From positions 725,412-789,411 of the forward strand of contig VZQC01003035.1 in assembly GCA_009823505.1 (NCBI GenBank): a stretch of 64,000 bases of DNA, written 5' to 3'. The notes under the pieces are model-generated. The model had not been told where the DNA came from, ran no database searches, and worked only from the letters and a program-made list of their open reading frames with translations. The stretch comes from Rhizomys pruinosus (taxonomy: Eukaryota > Chordata > Mammalia > Rodentia > Spalacidae). The stretch's first letter is position 1, and each line of letters starts with the position of its first letter. Shown one piece after another: positions 48,396 to 59,995 of the stretch. The position numbers were made by a program, and so were the translations under genes.

Positions 48396-49294
48396 TGTTC
48401 AACATTTAGGAATACACTGATCAAAAAAATGTTCAACGTCGCTATTAATTAAGGAAATGCAAATTAAAACAACTTTAAGATATCATCTCACTCCAATAAG
48501 ACTGGCTAGGATCAAGAAAACAAATGATACCAAGTGCTGGGGAGGTTGTGGGGAAAGGGGAACACTCATCCACTACTGGTAGGAATGTAAACTCGTACAG
48601 TCACTATGGAAAGCAGTGTGGAGAACCCTTGGAAGACTCAAAATGAGCTTACCATCTGAACCAGTCATACCACTCCTGGGTATAAATCCATAAGACTCAT
48701 CTTACTGTCATGTTTATTGCAGCTCTCTTCACAATAGCAAAAAGCTGGAACCAACCCAAGTGCCCCTAAACTGACAAGTGGATAGAGAAAATGTGGTACA
48801 TCTACACAATGGAGTTCTATGCAGCAGTAAAGAAAGATGACATCATGAACTTTGCAAATAAATGGATGGAACTAGAAGATATCATGCTAAGTGAAGTAAT
48901 ACAGTCCCAGAAAAACAAGCAACAAATGGTATCCCTTATCTGTGGATGCTAGTGCCAGTTACCTAGTTGTATTTCTTGTGCAGGGCTCCTTGAGCTTTTG
49001 TCCAAGTATTTGGGAGTGATGCATATTGGAAAGAACAACAACAATGATGACATCATCATCATCAACAACAACAACAACAGAAAAGACTGCATCAAGGAAC
49101 TGAATGAAACGGTGAACTTCTGCTCAAAACAGTCAACTTCTGCATCGAAAATTTTGAGAAAGACTGAGAAAAAGAAGAAAAACATGTTTGGCAGAATGCA
49201 TGAGCTCCAGTGGGGGGGTAGGAAAGGGGACATGGATCTAGATTTAATTTGTAATGTAATCTTGTATGAAATATATATATTTTAAAAAATATTT

Positions 49295-49505
49295 TAAAAA
49301 AGAACACTGACTGCTCCTGCAGAGGATCCTGGTTCAATTCCCAGCACCCACATGTCAGCTAACAATCATCTGTAACTCCAGTTCCAGGGGATCCAACACC
49401 CTCTTCTGACCTCTGAGGGCATCTTATGACATGGGTGCTCACCCTACCTACGTGTAGGCATTATACTCATATATATATAATAAAAATAAATAAATTTTAA
49501 AAATT
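49295..49505 (+). repeat. B2 SINE lacking its head
   Basis: Starts within the tRNA-like part ('aagaacactgactgctcctgcag') and continues to an A-rich tail, directly abutting the L1 3' end. The head was probably lost or never copied. Confidence 0.85.
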
Positions 49506-52500
49506 AAATGTCTTAGGCCAAATGACATTGAACTATTAGACAATCAAATGGTGCCTCAATTGCTGCTATACCATCAGATAATATTTGGGAGAACATACCC
49601 GCACAACCTCCTGCTTTGTATATGGTTTTTAGTCTGGTGAGTGCATTCTTTTTATCAGGATCAGAACCAGCTCACTTGTTATGCATAGCACAGCATCCAA
49701 ATGGCTGTCCTATCTCTTTAACTCTTCTATTCTCTGTCACTAGCTCAAAGGGATTTCTATTATCTGCACTTTACACAGTATATCAGACTGGTCCATTATA
49801 ATCATGCTTCTGAGCAGAAGGCAGCAATACTGAGAATCCTTACTAAGACACGTGTACCGAGGGGGTAGAAGATAAACCCTACGAAGACTCAGAGCCTGTC
49901 AAATCATACAGTTTTTAAAACTCTAATGATCGGGGCATGCTGAGATATGTTCTCCAAGGTAAAGGGGAAGTCATTAGAACTTGCTATGATTTGCATCTGG
50001 TTTGAGTGTCTTGTCTAAAGCTTCAAGTGTTGCGAGCCTGGTCCCCAGCCTAGCAATGTTAAGAATGATGAGATCTTTAAGACCTTTAAACCTAATAAGA
50101 GGTTCTTGGGTCATTGTGGGTGCTGCCCCAAGAGAGGACAGATTCTGACCCCTGGGGTAGCTCCTTCCATTCCCTCTGGCTTCCTGTCTTGCAGATGGCC
50201 ACCCCCTCTTGTTCTTGCTCCCGCTGTTGTTGTCCAATGGACTCATCACCTGAGCCAAGCTGATTCTAGTCCCGTGCCCTTGGACCGCCATAACTATGAG
50301 CAGAATACATCTCTTTCCTTTGGTAAGTGGCCACTCTCAGGCATTTTATAATGGTTACAGACTAATAAAGAATTTGAGTGTCTCCCCTTTAAGAAGTAGA
50401 TCTCATATTTAGTACCATGAGACCAGGCAGATTTTACAATGCTTAGCAATATGTAGGATAGATAACAATGTCGTGTGGTATCTGTGCTGAGCTTAAACCG
50501 GGAAACCACAGAATAAAGTCCCAGATTCTAGAGTAAGTCTATACTCTGAGGAGGGGAGGACATTATAGAAGCAACTTCAACATGTCATTGGGTCCCAGTA
50601 GGGGACATCAAGGGGTGTCAAGGAACAAGGAGAACGGGGCTATTTTAAGACCCACCAAATGCTAAGCTGCATGGACACTGAAGCATTCTATCATCCACTG
50701 GCAATGGCTCATTTTGGATCAGCACAAACAAGTCCAGGGGACACAAGCCACCCACCTAGACCTCATGTCACCTTTCTGCTGCACCAATGTGTCTTTCTGT
50801 TCAGTCAAACTTGTAGTGAGTCCCCAGGCACCAATAGATGGAGAAGGAATTCCCTGTCCACTCCACATACTAGTTTGCCTCCCAAATGGACAACTATCTC
50901 CCTACAGTCTGAGATGAGGGAATGGCTGAAAGCCTTTCGACTGCTCAGCAACTTGATCTGGTAATAGCGGGAGTCAGAGGTTACATTTACATACTCTCAG
51001 GCAATGGTAAATGTTTATCTTGTTATGATCAAAGCTTGAAAAGAGCAATGTTGGAAAATGAGGACAGTGCATGGATCTTTCTCAATGCCCATGGAAAACA
51101 TCCCATTAAAGAAGCATTGGACAACCAAATGGACAGGATTTTTTTTTAATCACCAGTTTCTGCCCTTGACCAATTAATAAATGAAGCTAGGGTGACAGTC
51201 AAAAAGACTATTTGTCAGGAGGCCTTTTTCTTACTGTAGCTGATCTAGCTACTTCTAGGAATTTATCAGGCCCCTCTTGACCAGCGCTGAACTGTCAGCA
51301 TGCTACTGTCCTTTGAGGAGAACAGGTACTCACTTCATGCTGAGTAACTAACATCAGAATCCTTCCACTCTACAAGGTGTGGTTGTGTCTATTATGTTGA
51401 CACATAGTCTAGGAGTGGCCTGGCCTTTTGGGCTCATAGTATCTTGACAGAATCACTATCCAGGGGCTCACAGATTATGTAATTTACTGTTATGGGATCC
51501 TGCATGGTGTCACTGTAGCCTAAAAGATACACCTTACAGAGACAGCAGATTCAGGAAGACAAAGGAAGGGTTCCTCTAACCCCAATGCGAGGGACGCTCT
51601 TGGATCCATGGAGGAGCCTCATACAATGTAGAACAATGAACGAAAACATTAAACAGAGAAGGAAATTAATCCTGACTGCCATAAACAAAAGAGTTTCTGT
51701 ACACCAAAGGGACAGAAGAATATGTCTGGAACTTAAGCAATTTCCTAGGGGCATGGTTCAGTGCTTTGGGCTCAGTGAAAGTCATGTCTCACCCAGTGGC
51801 CTGATAAAGGCATAGCATCCAGGGACTCGGACTCTGGAGGATAATGCTTAGTCTGCTCCACCCGACAAACAAAGTAGAAAAGAAAGGTTGGCTGGCCGTG
51901 AGGACAGCTTAGAATTGTTGGTAGAAGAATCATATGAAGAATATCAATTGCGACCTCAGAATCAACTGCAGCAGCAATCACTTCAGTTTGCCTTACCATG
52001 CTTCCAGTCACCTTTTCTTAAAGAAATGAAGATCAGCCACCATTTAAAGACATAGTAAAGACATAACTTCACTGTGATATGAGAGGACTTGAGTCATACA
52101 AGAGGTATTGCTGTTACCATTGGTTCACCACCCATGTCCCCTGATCATGTGCTCTCCTTGTGCTTGTACCCCATCATGCCTACGGCTCTCTACCTTGAGC
52201 TCTTACAGCCAGGGGTAGAGAGATGATGGTAGTATTCACCTCCCCTTTAGATGGAGTGATTCTCCAATGTGTTCTGCATTGTCTCACAGAGCTCTTTCAG
52301 AACTACAGGCTTGGTTTTGCATGGATGTCATCTGCTTAATAACAAATCTCCTTTCAGATTACTTTGAAAATCCCCCTGCAGGAGAATGTGGCCCTGTCTG
52401 TTCTCACCATTCCTCAGCAGCCCCAAAGGAAGCCACGTGCATCACCGGCATGTAGGTCATCCTTCCCTGGGAAGGCTGAGGAGGCCTGGGGGGCCAACAG

Positions 52501-52822
52501 GACACCCACACTGCAGGATGCTCAGAGTCCAGCTCTGTGACTTTCCTGCTGCCGTTCAGGGAGCAGCCTACAGGAGGCTGTAACTCCAGAAACAGTCCTT
52601 TGTGCTCTCTACCCACACCTTTGGTTCCCTCCAGGACCCAGGTACTCACCTGTCCTCCCTCAAAACCAACAACGGTCATCAAGCCAGTTACCATTTCCTG
52701 GACAAGAGCTTTTGGATAGCCTATCACTTCCAAAAGCATTTGCCTTTCCTTTGGGAAAAGATCTCACTCTCATCACTTTATTCAGCATAGTCCTGGAAGG
52801 CTAAAATAAAATAATAAGCCCC
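49506..52822. other. No gene; probably degraded ERV-type internal sequence in part
   Basis: Phrases such as 'gaagactcagagcctgtcaaatcatacag' and 'catgctgagatatgttctccaagg' (49885-49960) resemble ERVL/MaLR-class internal DNA. The rest is not assigned. Open frames of 60-110 codons show no intact domain. Confidence 0.35.
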
Positions 52823-52834
52823 AAAAGAATAATA

Positions 52835-53054
52835 GAGATGGCTCAGTGGTTAAGAGCACTGACTGCTCTTGCAGAGGACCCAGATTCGATTCCCAGCAAC
52901 CACATGGTGGCTAAGAACCATCTTTAACTCCAGTTCCAGAGGAATCTGACACCCTCTTCTGACCTCCGAGGCATTGCACGACATGGGTGCACCAACCTAC
53001 ATGCAGACAGTACATCCATACACACAAAAAATAATAATAAATAAAAAATATTAA
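52835..53054 (+). repeat. B2 SINE with TSD, head truncated
   Basis: Begins at gagatggctcagtgg, so the first bases are missing. TSD aaaagaataata at 52823-52834 and 53055-53066. Confidence 0.92.
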
Positions 53055-53234
53055 AAAAGAATAATAAACTAAGTAAAGTTATAGGATATAAAAATCAACC
53101 TACAAAAATCAGTGGTGTTTCTTTTCACCAACAATGAACTATAAAAAAAGAATTCAAGTAAACATCCCAGTGCAATAGTTGCAAAATATATTTAGAAATA
53201 AATTTAATCAACAAGGTAAAAGATCTGTATGATC

Positions 53235-53332
53235 ATCAGTGGTGGTGGAACCAGAGAGTCAAGGCCAGAAGATTACCAGTTTGAAGCCACCTTGGGCTAC
53301 ACAGTGAGTTCTAGGCCATCCCGAGGAAGTCT
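53235..53332 (+). repeat. Old B1-like fragment
   Basis: 'gtggtggaaccagagagtcaagg', 'ccaccttgggctacacagtgag'. Only part of a B1 is recognisable. Confidence 0.5.
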
Positions 53333-53495
53333 GAAGCTGTATGTGGTGGTGCCCACCTTTAATGCCAGCACTTGTAAGGCAGATGAAGGCAGATCTCTGT
53401 GAGATCCAGGGTAGGCTGGTCTACATAGCAAGTTCTAGGCCAGCTGGGGCTATAGGGAGACCCTCTCTCAAAGGAAACCAAAAAAAAAAAAAGAA
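53333..53495 (+). repeat. B1 SINE
   Basis: 'gctgtatgtggtggtgcccacc' to 'accctctctcaaaggaaacc' and an A-rich tail. Moderately diverged. Confidence 0.88.
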
Positions 53496-54339
53496 AAGAA
53501 AGTCTATACACTCAAAACTATAATAAGGATGAAAGTAATTGTAGAAGACTCAAAAAGGGATAGCATCCCATGTTCATAGAATTAAAGAACTAATAACATT
53601 AAAATATTCATACTGCCCAAGGCAATTTATAGATCCGATGAAATCTCTATGAAAGTTCTCATAGGAATAGAAAAAACAACCATAAATTTTGTATGGAATG
53701 AGAAGCGTTCATAAGTTTCCAAAGCCATCCTGAACAGAGAGAGCAAAGCTGGAATAGCATTCTACCTGATTGGAAAAGATACTCCCAAAGTATCAGTGTA
53801 GCACAGTACTATCATAAATGGATATAGCGACCAATGGATCAAAGTAGAGAGCCCGAGAAACAAACCACAAATCTATAGCCAACGAATCTTTGACAAAGAT
53901 GCCAAGAACTCTCAATGGGGAAAAAAACTCTCAATAAATGTTGTTGTGGAATTAAATATCCACAGGCAATAGAATTAAATTCTCTCACATCATGAATAAA
54001 AATGGTTAAGGACCTAAAAGGAGGCTCAGTAAATGAAAAACTACTAGAAAAAAAAAAAGGGAAAAGCTTCCTGACATTGGTTGTGGCAAAGATATTTTGT
54101 GTGATCCCCAAAGCACAGGTAATGAGAGCACATAGATGAATGAGATTGTATCAAAGTAAAACAGTTCTGCAGAGCAGTCTGAGTAGAAACAACCCATATA
54201 TTGGAAGTTTGCTAACCATATATCTGATAAAATGTATAAGGAAGTAAAACAACTCCACAGCAAGAATTCAATAAATTGATTCTGGATTCTTTTAGTTTGG
54301 TTGGTTGCTTGGGTTTTTATTTAATTGTTCTGTGGATTT

Positions 54340-54355
54340 GTTTTGTGGTATGTGT

Positions 54356-54401
<46 letters not shown>

Positions 54402-54710
54402 CATAAACATACAGATGTATGGGGATTGGCACATGTATGGATGTGCCTGTGAAGGTCAGAGGATATAGCCTTGGGTGTCACTCCTCGGGTGCTCCCCCAC
54501 CTTGTGTTTTAAGGGTCTCTCCCTGGCCTGGGAGAGTAGGCTAGGCTAGCTGCTCAATGAGCCCCAGAGATATGCCTGTTTCAGCCTCCCCAGCCCTGAG
54601 ATTACAAGTCTAGCTTTTATTTTATTTATGTGGGTTCTGGGGACTGAGTCAGATCCTCATGCTTGCAAGGCAAGCACTTCACTGAGACATCACCTCAGTC
54701 TCTCGTTTAG
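54340..54710 (-). repeat. B4-like rodent SINE (antisense)
   Basis: 'gaaggtcagaggatatagccttgggtgtc', 'agtaggctaggctagctgc', 'gtgggttctggggactgag' and 'cctcatgcttgcaaggcaagcacttc' follow the order of a common composite rodent SINE. The exact name is uncertain. Confidence 0.65.
54357..54400. repeat. (TG)n microsatellite
   Basis: About 21 TG units, uninterrupted. Confidence 0.97.
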
Positions 54711-54807
54711 ATGTTTAAGATGTACTCTCACCGTCTAGCCTAGGCTGGTCTCAAACTCACAATCCTCTTCCCTCAGCAGAACAAATACATGTTAAAACCA
54801 CACAGTG

Positions 54808-55033
54808 AGGGGCTGGAGAGATGGCTCAGTGTTTAAGAGCACTGGCTGCCCTTGCAGAGGACCCGGGTTCAGTTCCAGCACCCACATGGTAGCTAACAAC
54901 CATCTATAACTCTAGCTCCAGGTTATCCAATGTCGTCTTCTGACCTCTGTGAGAATTCCACAGCACAGGTGAACTTACATACATGCTTGCAATGTACTTA
55001 TACACATAAACTAAAAATACAAATTTTAAAAAA
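54808..55033 (+). repeat. B2 SINE
   Basis: 'ggggctggagagatggctcagtg' to an A-rich tail; no internal duplication (older subfamily). Confidence 0.93.
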
Positions 55034-55545
55034 GTCAAACTCCCAAAGCCAGAGAATACAGTAGTGGTTATTAAGGGCGGATAAGAGGATGTGGGGAGAA
55101 AATAATGTTGATCAGTGCAATGTTTCCATTAGATGGGGTAATACATGCTGCAGATCTAATCCACAGCAGGACAGCTAGACTGAATGATTCATTATAGACT
55201 TGAAAATTGCTACGACAGCAGACTTTAAATGTTAATCTCTGAGATGATAGATACATTAATTAGCTTGATTTAATCATTTCATTTTTAACTTTTTTAGTGT
55301 GTGTTGGGGGGGCACGGTAGGCACAAGTGCCTGCAGAGGCCAGAGATCTCAGACCCCCAGGAGTTAGAGTTGCAAGCAGCTGTGAATCACCTGATATCAT
55401 TGCTGAGAATTGAACTCGGATCCTGTAGAAGAGCAACAAGTGCTCTAACCCTTGAGCCATCTTCCCAGCCCCTCATTCTATAATATATACAAATACTGAA
55501 ATATGGCATTATACATGAATATATATGTTTTATTTTAAAATAATA
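55034..55545 (+). repeat. Ancient L1 (L1M-like) 3' UTR
   Basis: 'cagagaatacagtagtggttattaagggcgg' and 'ttaattagcttgatttaatc' resemble the 3' UTR of old mammalian L1s. It probably continues the ORF2 fragment at 53067-54285. A B2 lies inside. Confidence 0.65.
55288..55472 (-). repeat. B2 SINE (antisense), inside L1 3' UTR
   Basis: Reverse B2 ending 'caagtgctctaacccttgagccatc' and 'ttcccagcccc'. Diverged body. Confidence 0.85.
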
Positions 55546-57040
55546 TGTTTTAAAGATTATAAATTCTTGTGAATTTCAGGCACTGTGGCTATAAGATGGG
55601 TGGGTATTGGGGAGCTCTCTGTACTTTCTTAGCATCCCTGAAAAATCACACCACTTAGACTGTCACCAGTTCACCCCTGCCTGAAGAACCTGGGGGTTCT
55701 TTAAGAACTGGTGGCTCACAGGTCCCATTAAGTGAAGAAGGTATTTCAGTCCTAACCTGAACACAGGAGGAGGAATGAAGAGAAGGCAATGGAGGAAGAG
55801 GAGTGAAGCATTGGCATGGAAGAGATCAAGGAGAAGGCACCAGGCACCAGGCACCGAGGGAAGAGAGAAGCCACACGTTCACAACCAAAGGCAAGGCAGC
55901 AGTTGTGACCACAGATGAAATTTAAGGTTGTTATAGCAACAAATTAAACAATAATATAGCAAGGATGGTGGCACTTGTGCCGGCTGCATTTAAAAAATTA
56001 AAGTAAGCCTTGCATCTGCTGAGTAACTAATGCTTTCTAAATATCTTTATTCTCTCAGCCATCAGGCATAGGCAAGGACCTAGAACATAGAGCTGTGGGG
56101 TCCAGAGAGCTGCCCACTGAATAGCTCTTACTTAGAAGGGTGTGATTGGGAATAGGGGCTGAAGAATGGGCGGAAGCCACCCGGGACACCCCTTTCCCAG
56201 AACAATGGGCTGAAGCCAGTTTCAAGCATAACAACCAAAGGCTCTCCTCCAAGCCTCCCAAGATGATGACAGACAAAGGACAGAGCCAGCACAGCCTTGT
56301 CCTTGGCCTGGGTCATCAGCCACCCCAACCCACTGACCCCTAGTCAGGACTTCCACAGAAAGAAGATGGGAAACCATCAAGTCCTGGAGAGATAGGGGTG
56401 TGTGGAGACCAGTCTCAGTCCTCTGTAGAGTCATATGAGGCTCAAAGCAATCAGTCAAATAAGGCAGCTGCTTACAGAAGACAATTTTCCTTCCACTGTG
56501 GAGGGTAGATCAACTTATTTTAAGAAAGGAAAGAAGCCTTTACTAGAAATCAGATGCGCCATCTTAGCTGATCTTCCCCGGGGAAATAAATTACACATAA
56601 CACTGTACACAAACACTGCTCCAAACACAAGCCCAGCTGGCAGCACAGTGGCACTTGTCTCCCTGGGGAAATAAATTCCAATGTCTCTATATCTCTATCT
56701 ATAGATACATACACAGGAAAGGTCACACCATGTCTCCTTCGGTGCTCCTTTCACTGGAAATTAAACAATAATAGTTTCAGTGTTTAGTCTCAGCCAAAGG
56801 AAACCACTGCGGATGCAGTTCTCCAATGCTCAGGTGATACAAGCCTTCCTGCTATGCCCATGGACAGCATGGCAGGATGCAGAACACCCAGGTACAGGGA
56901 TGTATGTGTGGCTGGGGTATCCCAGGAGACAGACCCACCTGACAGAAGCCACTTGGGGCTTGGGGACATGTGGGCAGGCCACAGGTGACTAAGGATGCGC
57001 TCATGTTTCCTATTCTCTGTGAATGCTGAGGATAGTGCAC
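55546..57040. other. No recognised gene or repeat
   Basis: Apparently unique sequence. Several short frames on both strands (for example 56128-56458) overlap in different phases without motif or exon signal that I trust. Confidence 0.4.
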
Positions 57041-57084
57041 ATGTGTGTGTTTGTGTGGGGTGTGTGTGTGTGCGTGTGTGTGTG
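57040..57084. repeat. (TG)n-rich microsatellite at a retroelement target site
   Basis: Imperfect TG/GTGTGCG run immediately left of the TSD of the following insertion. Confidence 0.9.
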
Positions 57085-57098
57085 TTCAGCTTTTTCTT

Positions 57099-58253
57099 TT
57101 TTTTTATTTAATAACATTTTTTATTGATGCTTTGTGCATTTCATACATCACTTTCCAATTCAGTTCAAGCATATCTCCCCTTCCCTTCCCCCCCACCCCC
57201 ACCCCAACCGAGATCATGCATTCTGCCATGACTGTCCTGCATATCTCTCTCAGTTCTTTTCTTTTTTCCATTTTTTAGCTATAAGTGATAATCCATGAGT
57301 ACAAGCATCCTTCATGTAAAACCAATTTGCAGGCTGTTGTGCCCAAACACCCACAGCCCCACCTTCCACCAGCGTGGGTTGAGGGGTTGCTATGTTAATC
57401 AGGTTAATCAAATGAGGGTCCAGACTACATTGCTGTAGTTTCACCCTTCACCCCATTGCCAGCCCTTACATTCTACCACGCCCCCTCTTCCACAGATTAT
57501 CCCTCTTAGAAAAGGGGCACGGGTGGATGAGACAGCAGAACAACGTCCACTTCTCTCTGGAGACTGCTGTCTTGGATCTGGTCAATACTGGCTTTTCCTT
57601 TTCATGGGGCTGACAGTCGTCCAGGAATAACTTTCGATCCTACCAATGAAGCACAAGCAATTAAGATATATAGGTAATTAAGCAGCATTAATAGTTATGG
57701 TAGGTTACTTTGTTTATAGACACATATGTTTGATGAGATGTTGATCCACGAACTACATTTTTTCCTGTTAAATATGACAGGAGTCTTACTGTGGCTTATG
57801 AGATCTCCCAACCTGTAGAGGATGTAAGCTTGTGGCATCAGCCATGGGTCATTCCTCCAGAGGAGAGCCAATAGCCAATAAATTTGGGATATACAGCATA
57901 TGGTGCCTCGCTGCACAGTATTCCAGCAGGTGAGGTGTAGCTGGTGCTGACGGGGAGTCTTGCTTGACTCAAGGAGACCTGTATTTGCTTTATGGTTTAG
58001 TGGCCTTTGGAACACTCTCTGGTATTCCAGAAGCCATCTGTACACTTGCATGGGGTCTCAATGCATCTTTCCCATGTTAATGTCAGGTCTTCAGCAGCAG
58101 GCCTTATCACCTCTCTTCTTTGCAGGTATCAAGTTTAGAGGCAAGGAGCCTTACCTTTTGTGGGGGCTTGATCCCCTGGCCAACATCTCCCTGGTGGAAT
58201 AAATCCATTACTGATGTCAGAGCTCCTGTATTGATATATTTTGCTTAAGCGCA
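57099..58253 (-). mobile_element. L1-type 3'-end insertion, 5'-truncated, with perfect 15-bp TSD
   Basis: TSD gttcagctttttctt at 57084-57098 and 58254-58268. On the minus strand the element ends with a G-rich tract (57190-57215 complement), then 'gcaccaagcatcaataaa'-like DNA containing AATAAA, and poly(A), the layout of a rodent L1 3' UTR. The upstream approximately 900 bp are not assigned to a known L1 region. The same sequence forms the left part of the 5'-inverted L1 at 32664-35944, so this is one family with two independent insertions in the window. No ORF is retained. Confidence 0.85.
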
Positions 58254-58723
58254 GTTCAGCTTTTTCTTCACAGCTACAACCAGCCCAGCTTACAACTGAA
58301 GCACCACCAAGTTTGAAAGCCTTTGAGTTGTTTTACTAATAGGAACAAGGCCAGAGTTGAAGACAGAGATGACTGACAGTGTCATGAGAAGGGGGTTATA
58401 TGTCTTTTGTTTACTTTTGTAAATGGAATCTGGCACAAAGTAAGGAATCAGAGAGGGAAAAAGGAAGGGACAAAGGGGAGGAGGGACAGAGGGAGGACAC
58501 CCTGCCTGCTCTCGCTCATGTCTCAACGCAGCCAACACTCCACAGTGTAGCACAGATGTGTCTGCAGCTGCAGCAACAAGGTCACACTCAGAAGCTGAAT
58601 GGGTCTGAGTGAGAGTGGTCTTGCAGCCCAGCACACTGTTCTTTCATCTACCAGTCACAGAACCACATCCTGCAGACTCGCGTGTGGCACTTTCCATCAC
58701 TGAAGCCCTTGTTGGCCTCTTTC

Positions 58724-58977
58724 TTTTTTTTTTTTTTTTTAATTTTTTTTTTATTTATTTCTATGTGTTATGAATGTACTGTCGCTTGCAGGTTTGTGCA
58801 CCCGGGTCCGTGCAATGCCGGGAGGCAGAAGAGGGCGTCGGATTCCCCTGGAACTGGAGTTCTCCTGGAATTGGAGTTCCGGACGGTTCTCGGCTGCCAT
58901 GTGGGTGCTGGGGATCGAACCCGGGTCCTCTGTAAGAGCGGTCGGTGCTCTTAACCGCTAGGCCATCTCTCCAGCCC
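58724..58977 (-). repeat. B2 SINE, young subfamily (antisense), 17-bp TSD
   Basis: TSD cttgttggcctctttct at 58708-58724 and 58978-58994. T-rich tail on the left, CpG-rich body with internal duplication ('ctggaactggagttctcctggaattggagttcc' as two halves) and tRNA-like head at the right. Confidence 0.96.
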
Positions 58978-58994
58978 CTTGTTGGCCTCTTTCT

Positions 58995-59755
58995 CCATCC
59001 ACTTTGCCTCATCTGCTGCCCCATCAGGGCCTTCTGATGCCACCCTGTATCCCGTGTGCGTGTCTGCTTCACAGCAGATCAGTATTTGCGAGTGGCCACG
59101 TTCCTCTGCACACCTTCTGCTCCAGTAGGAGTGCAAGCCTAGCTGGGGAGGGAGATGCATGAAAGAAAGCCATCGATAAATGCCTCGTGGCTGCATGGAT
59201 TGGCTAATGCAAACCAACAGCAGCAGAGATTTCTAGAGGACAGGAGTGGGCCCGCAGGAAGGGCCTGTGAATACCCAGTCTGGGGCTACAGTGGATGCAG
59301 TAGCCAATATGCTGAGAATTACACATGTGCAGAGCTTGTCCCTTATCAACCTAACCTGCCTTAGGCAGGTGAGACCATACAAGCAGCGTTGGTGACCTGG
59401 GCCAATCAGAAGATGACAAGAAGAGAGCAGGAATGCAAACCGTACATAACCCCTAACCCCACCCCCAATACACCAGTCCACGACAGCTTGCCCTCTGTCT
59501 GCATTCACCCGATTCCCAGGTTCTGTGTTTTGACTCTGCGCCTCTCACCCCCATTCCTTCTTCGGTCAGACCCCAAAATTCCCCAGCAGGCGTGGGGGAT
59601 TGTCAACAAGTGGGTACTTCAGTTTGAAGACTCATCCAGAACACAGCTTCATGAGCACGGTAATCAGGTCAGCTTCGCTCAGGACTCCCTTCGGGCCCCC
59701 TGCTCCTCTGAGCCACTTCTGCATGAAGTTCCTGACTCCTCATGCAGCCCAGCTT
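58995..59755. other. No recognised feature
   Basis: Unique-looking, GC-moderate sequence. The plus frame 59389-59859 has no recognisable domain. Confidence 0.4.
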
Positions 59756-59995
59756 ATTTTTATTATTATTACATTTATTTATTGGAGTATGTGCATATGT
59801 TGTGTGTGTGTGTGTGTGTGCGTGTGTGTGTGCACGTGTGTTGGGCATGTGTTCCATAGCACACACATAAAAGTGAGAGAGCAGCTTATAGGAGTCAGTT
59901 CTCTCCTCCTGCTAATGTGAGTTCTGGAGATCAAACTCAAGTTGGCAGAGTTGGCAGCAAAAGCCTTTACCCACTAAACCATCTCACTGGGCCCT
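59756..59995 (-). repeat. B3-type SINE (antisense) with TG microsatellite in its tail
   Basis: 'ggagtcagttctctcctcctgc', 'gtgagttctggagatcaaactcaagttgg' and 'aagcctttacccactaaaccatctcactgggccc' give the reverse of a B3/B2-related SINE. (TG)n at 59798-59841 lies in its tail region. Confidence 0.82.

Larger units (their letters stand above)
42971..48950 (+). pseudogene. L1 ORF2 pseudogene (endonuclease and reverse transcriptase)
   Basis: The intact ancestor encoded the endonuclease/reverse transcriptase that nicks target DNA and copies L1 RNA. The start frame (42971-43159) shows the APE-type endonuclease beginning, including LNINGLNSPIKRHR and CLQETHL with its catalytic Glu. RT motifs follow: [21 protein letters not shown] near 46370, NYRPLSLMN, and the active-site LFADD at 46962-46976. 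The C-terminal region ends at a stop near 48950. Stop codons (e.g. at 43160 and 46607), frameshifts and two insertions disable it. This is ordinary L1 decay. Confidence 0.88.
42625..49290 (+). repeat. L1 element with recognisable ORF2, broken by MaLR and B2
   Basis: The element runs from the ORF1-ORF2 intergenic region through ORF2 to a 3' UTR with a G-rich tract (49210-49235) and A-rich end. It is interrupted by an LTR element at 43935-45928 and a B2 at 48147-48395. Without these, ORF2 would span about 3.7 kb, close to a full L1 ORF2. Stops and frameshifts are scattered, so it is inactive. The 3' UTR contains a (cat)n(caa)n patch at about 49025-49080. Confidence 0.88.
53067..54285 (+). repeat. 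Ancient L1 ORF2 fragment
   Basis: Collinear with old mammalian L1 ORF2 from 'tataaaaatcaacctacaaaaatcagtgg' through 'cccaaggcaatttatagatccgatg', 'tttgtatggaatgagaag' and 'gaatctttgacaaagatgccaag' to 'atggttaaggacc'. Frameshifted throughout. A B1 pair interrupts it. Confidence 0.8.

Noticed and set aside
42971..48950. Intact L1 able to retrotranspose
   Set aside because: ORF2 has stops, frameshifts, a 2-kb LTR element and a B2 inside it, and no ORF1 is seen upstream.
59389..59859. 156-codon frame ending in Val/Cys repeats
   Set aside because: The end is a TG microsatellite in a B3 SINE tail, and the remainder has no recognisable domain or exon boundaries.
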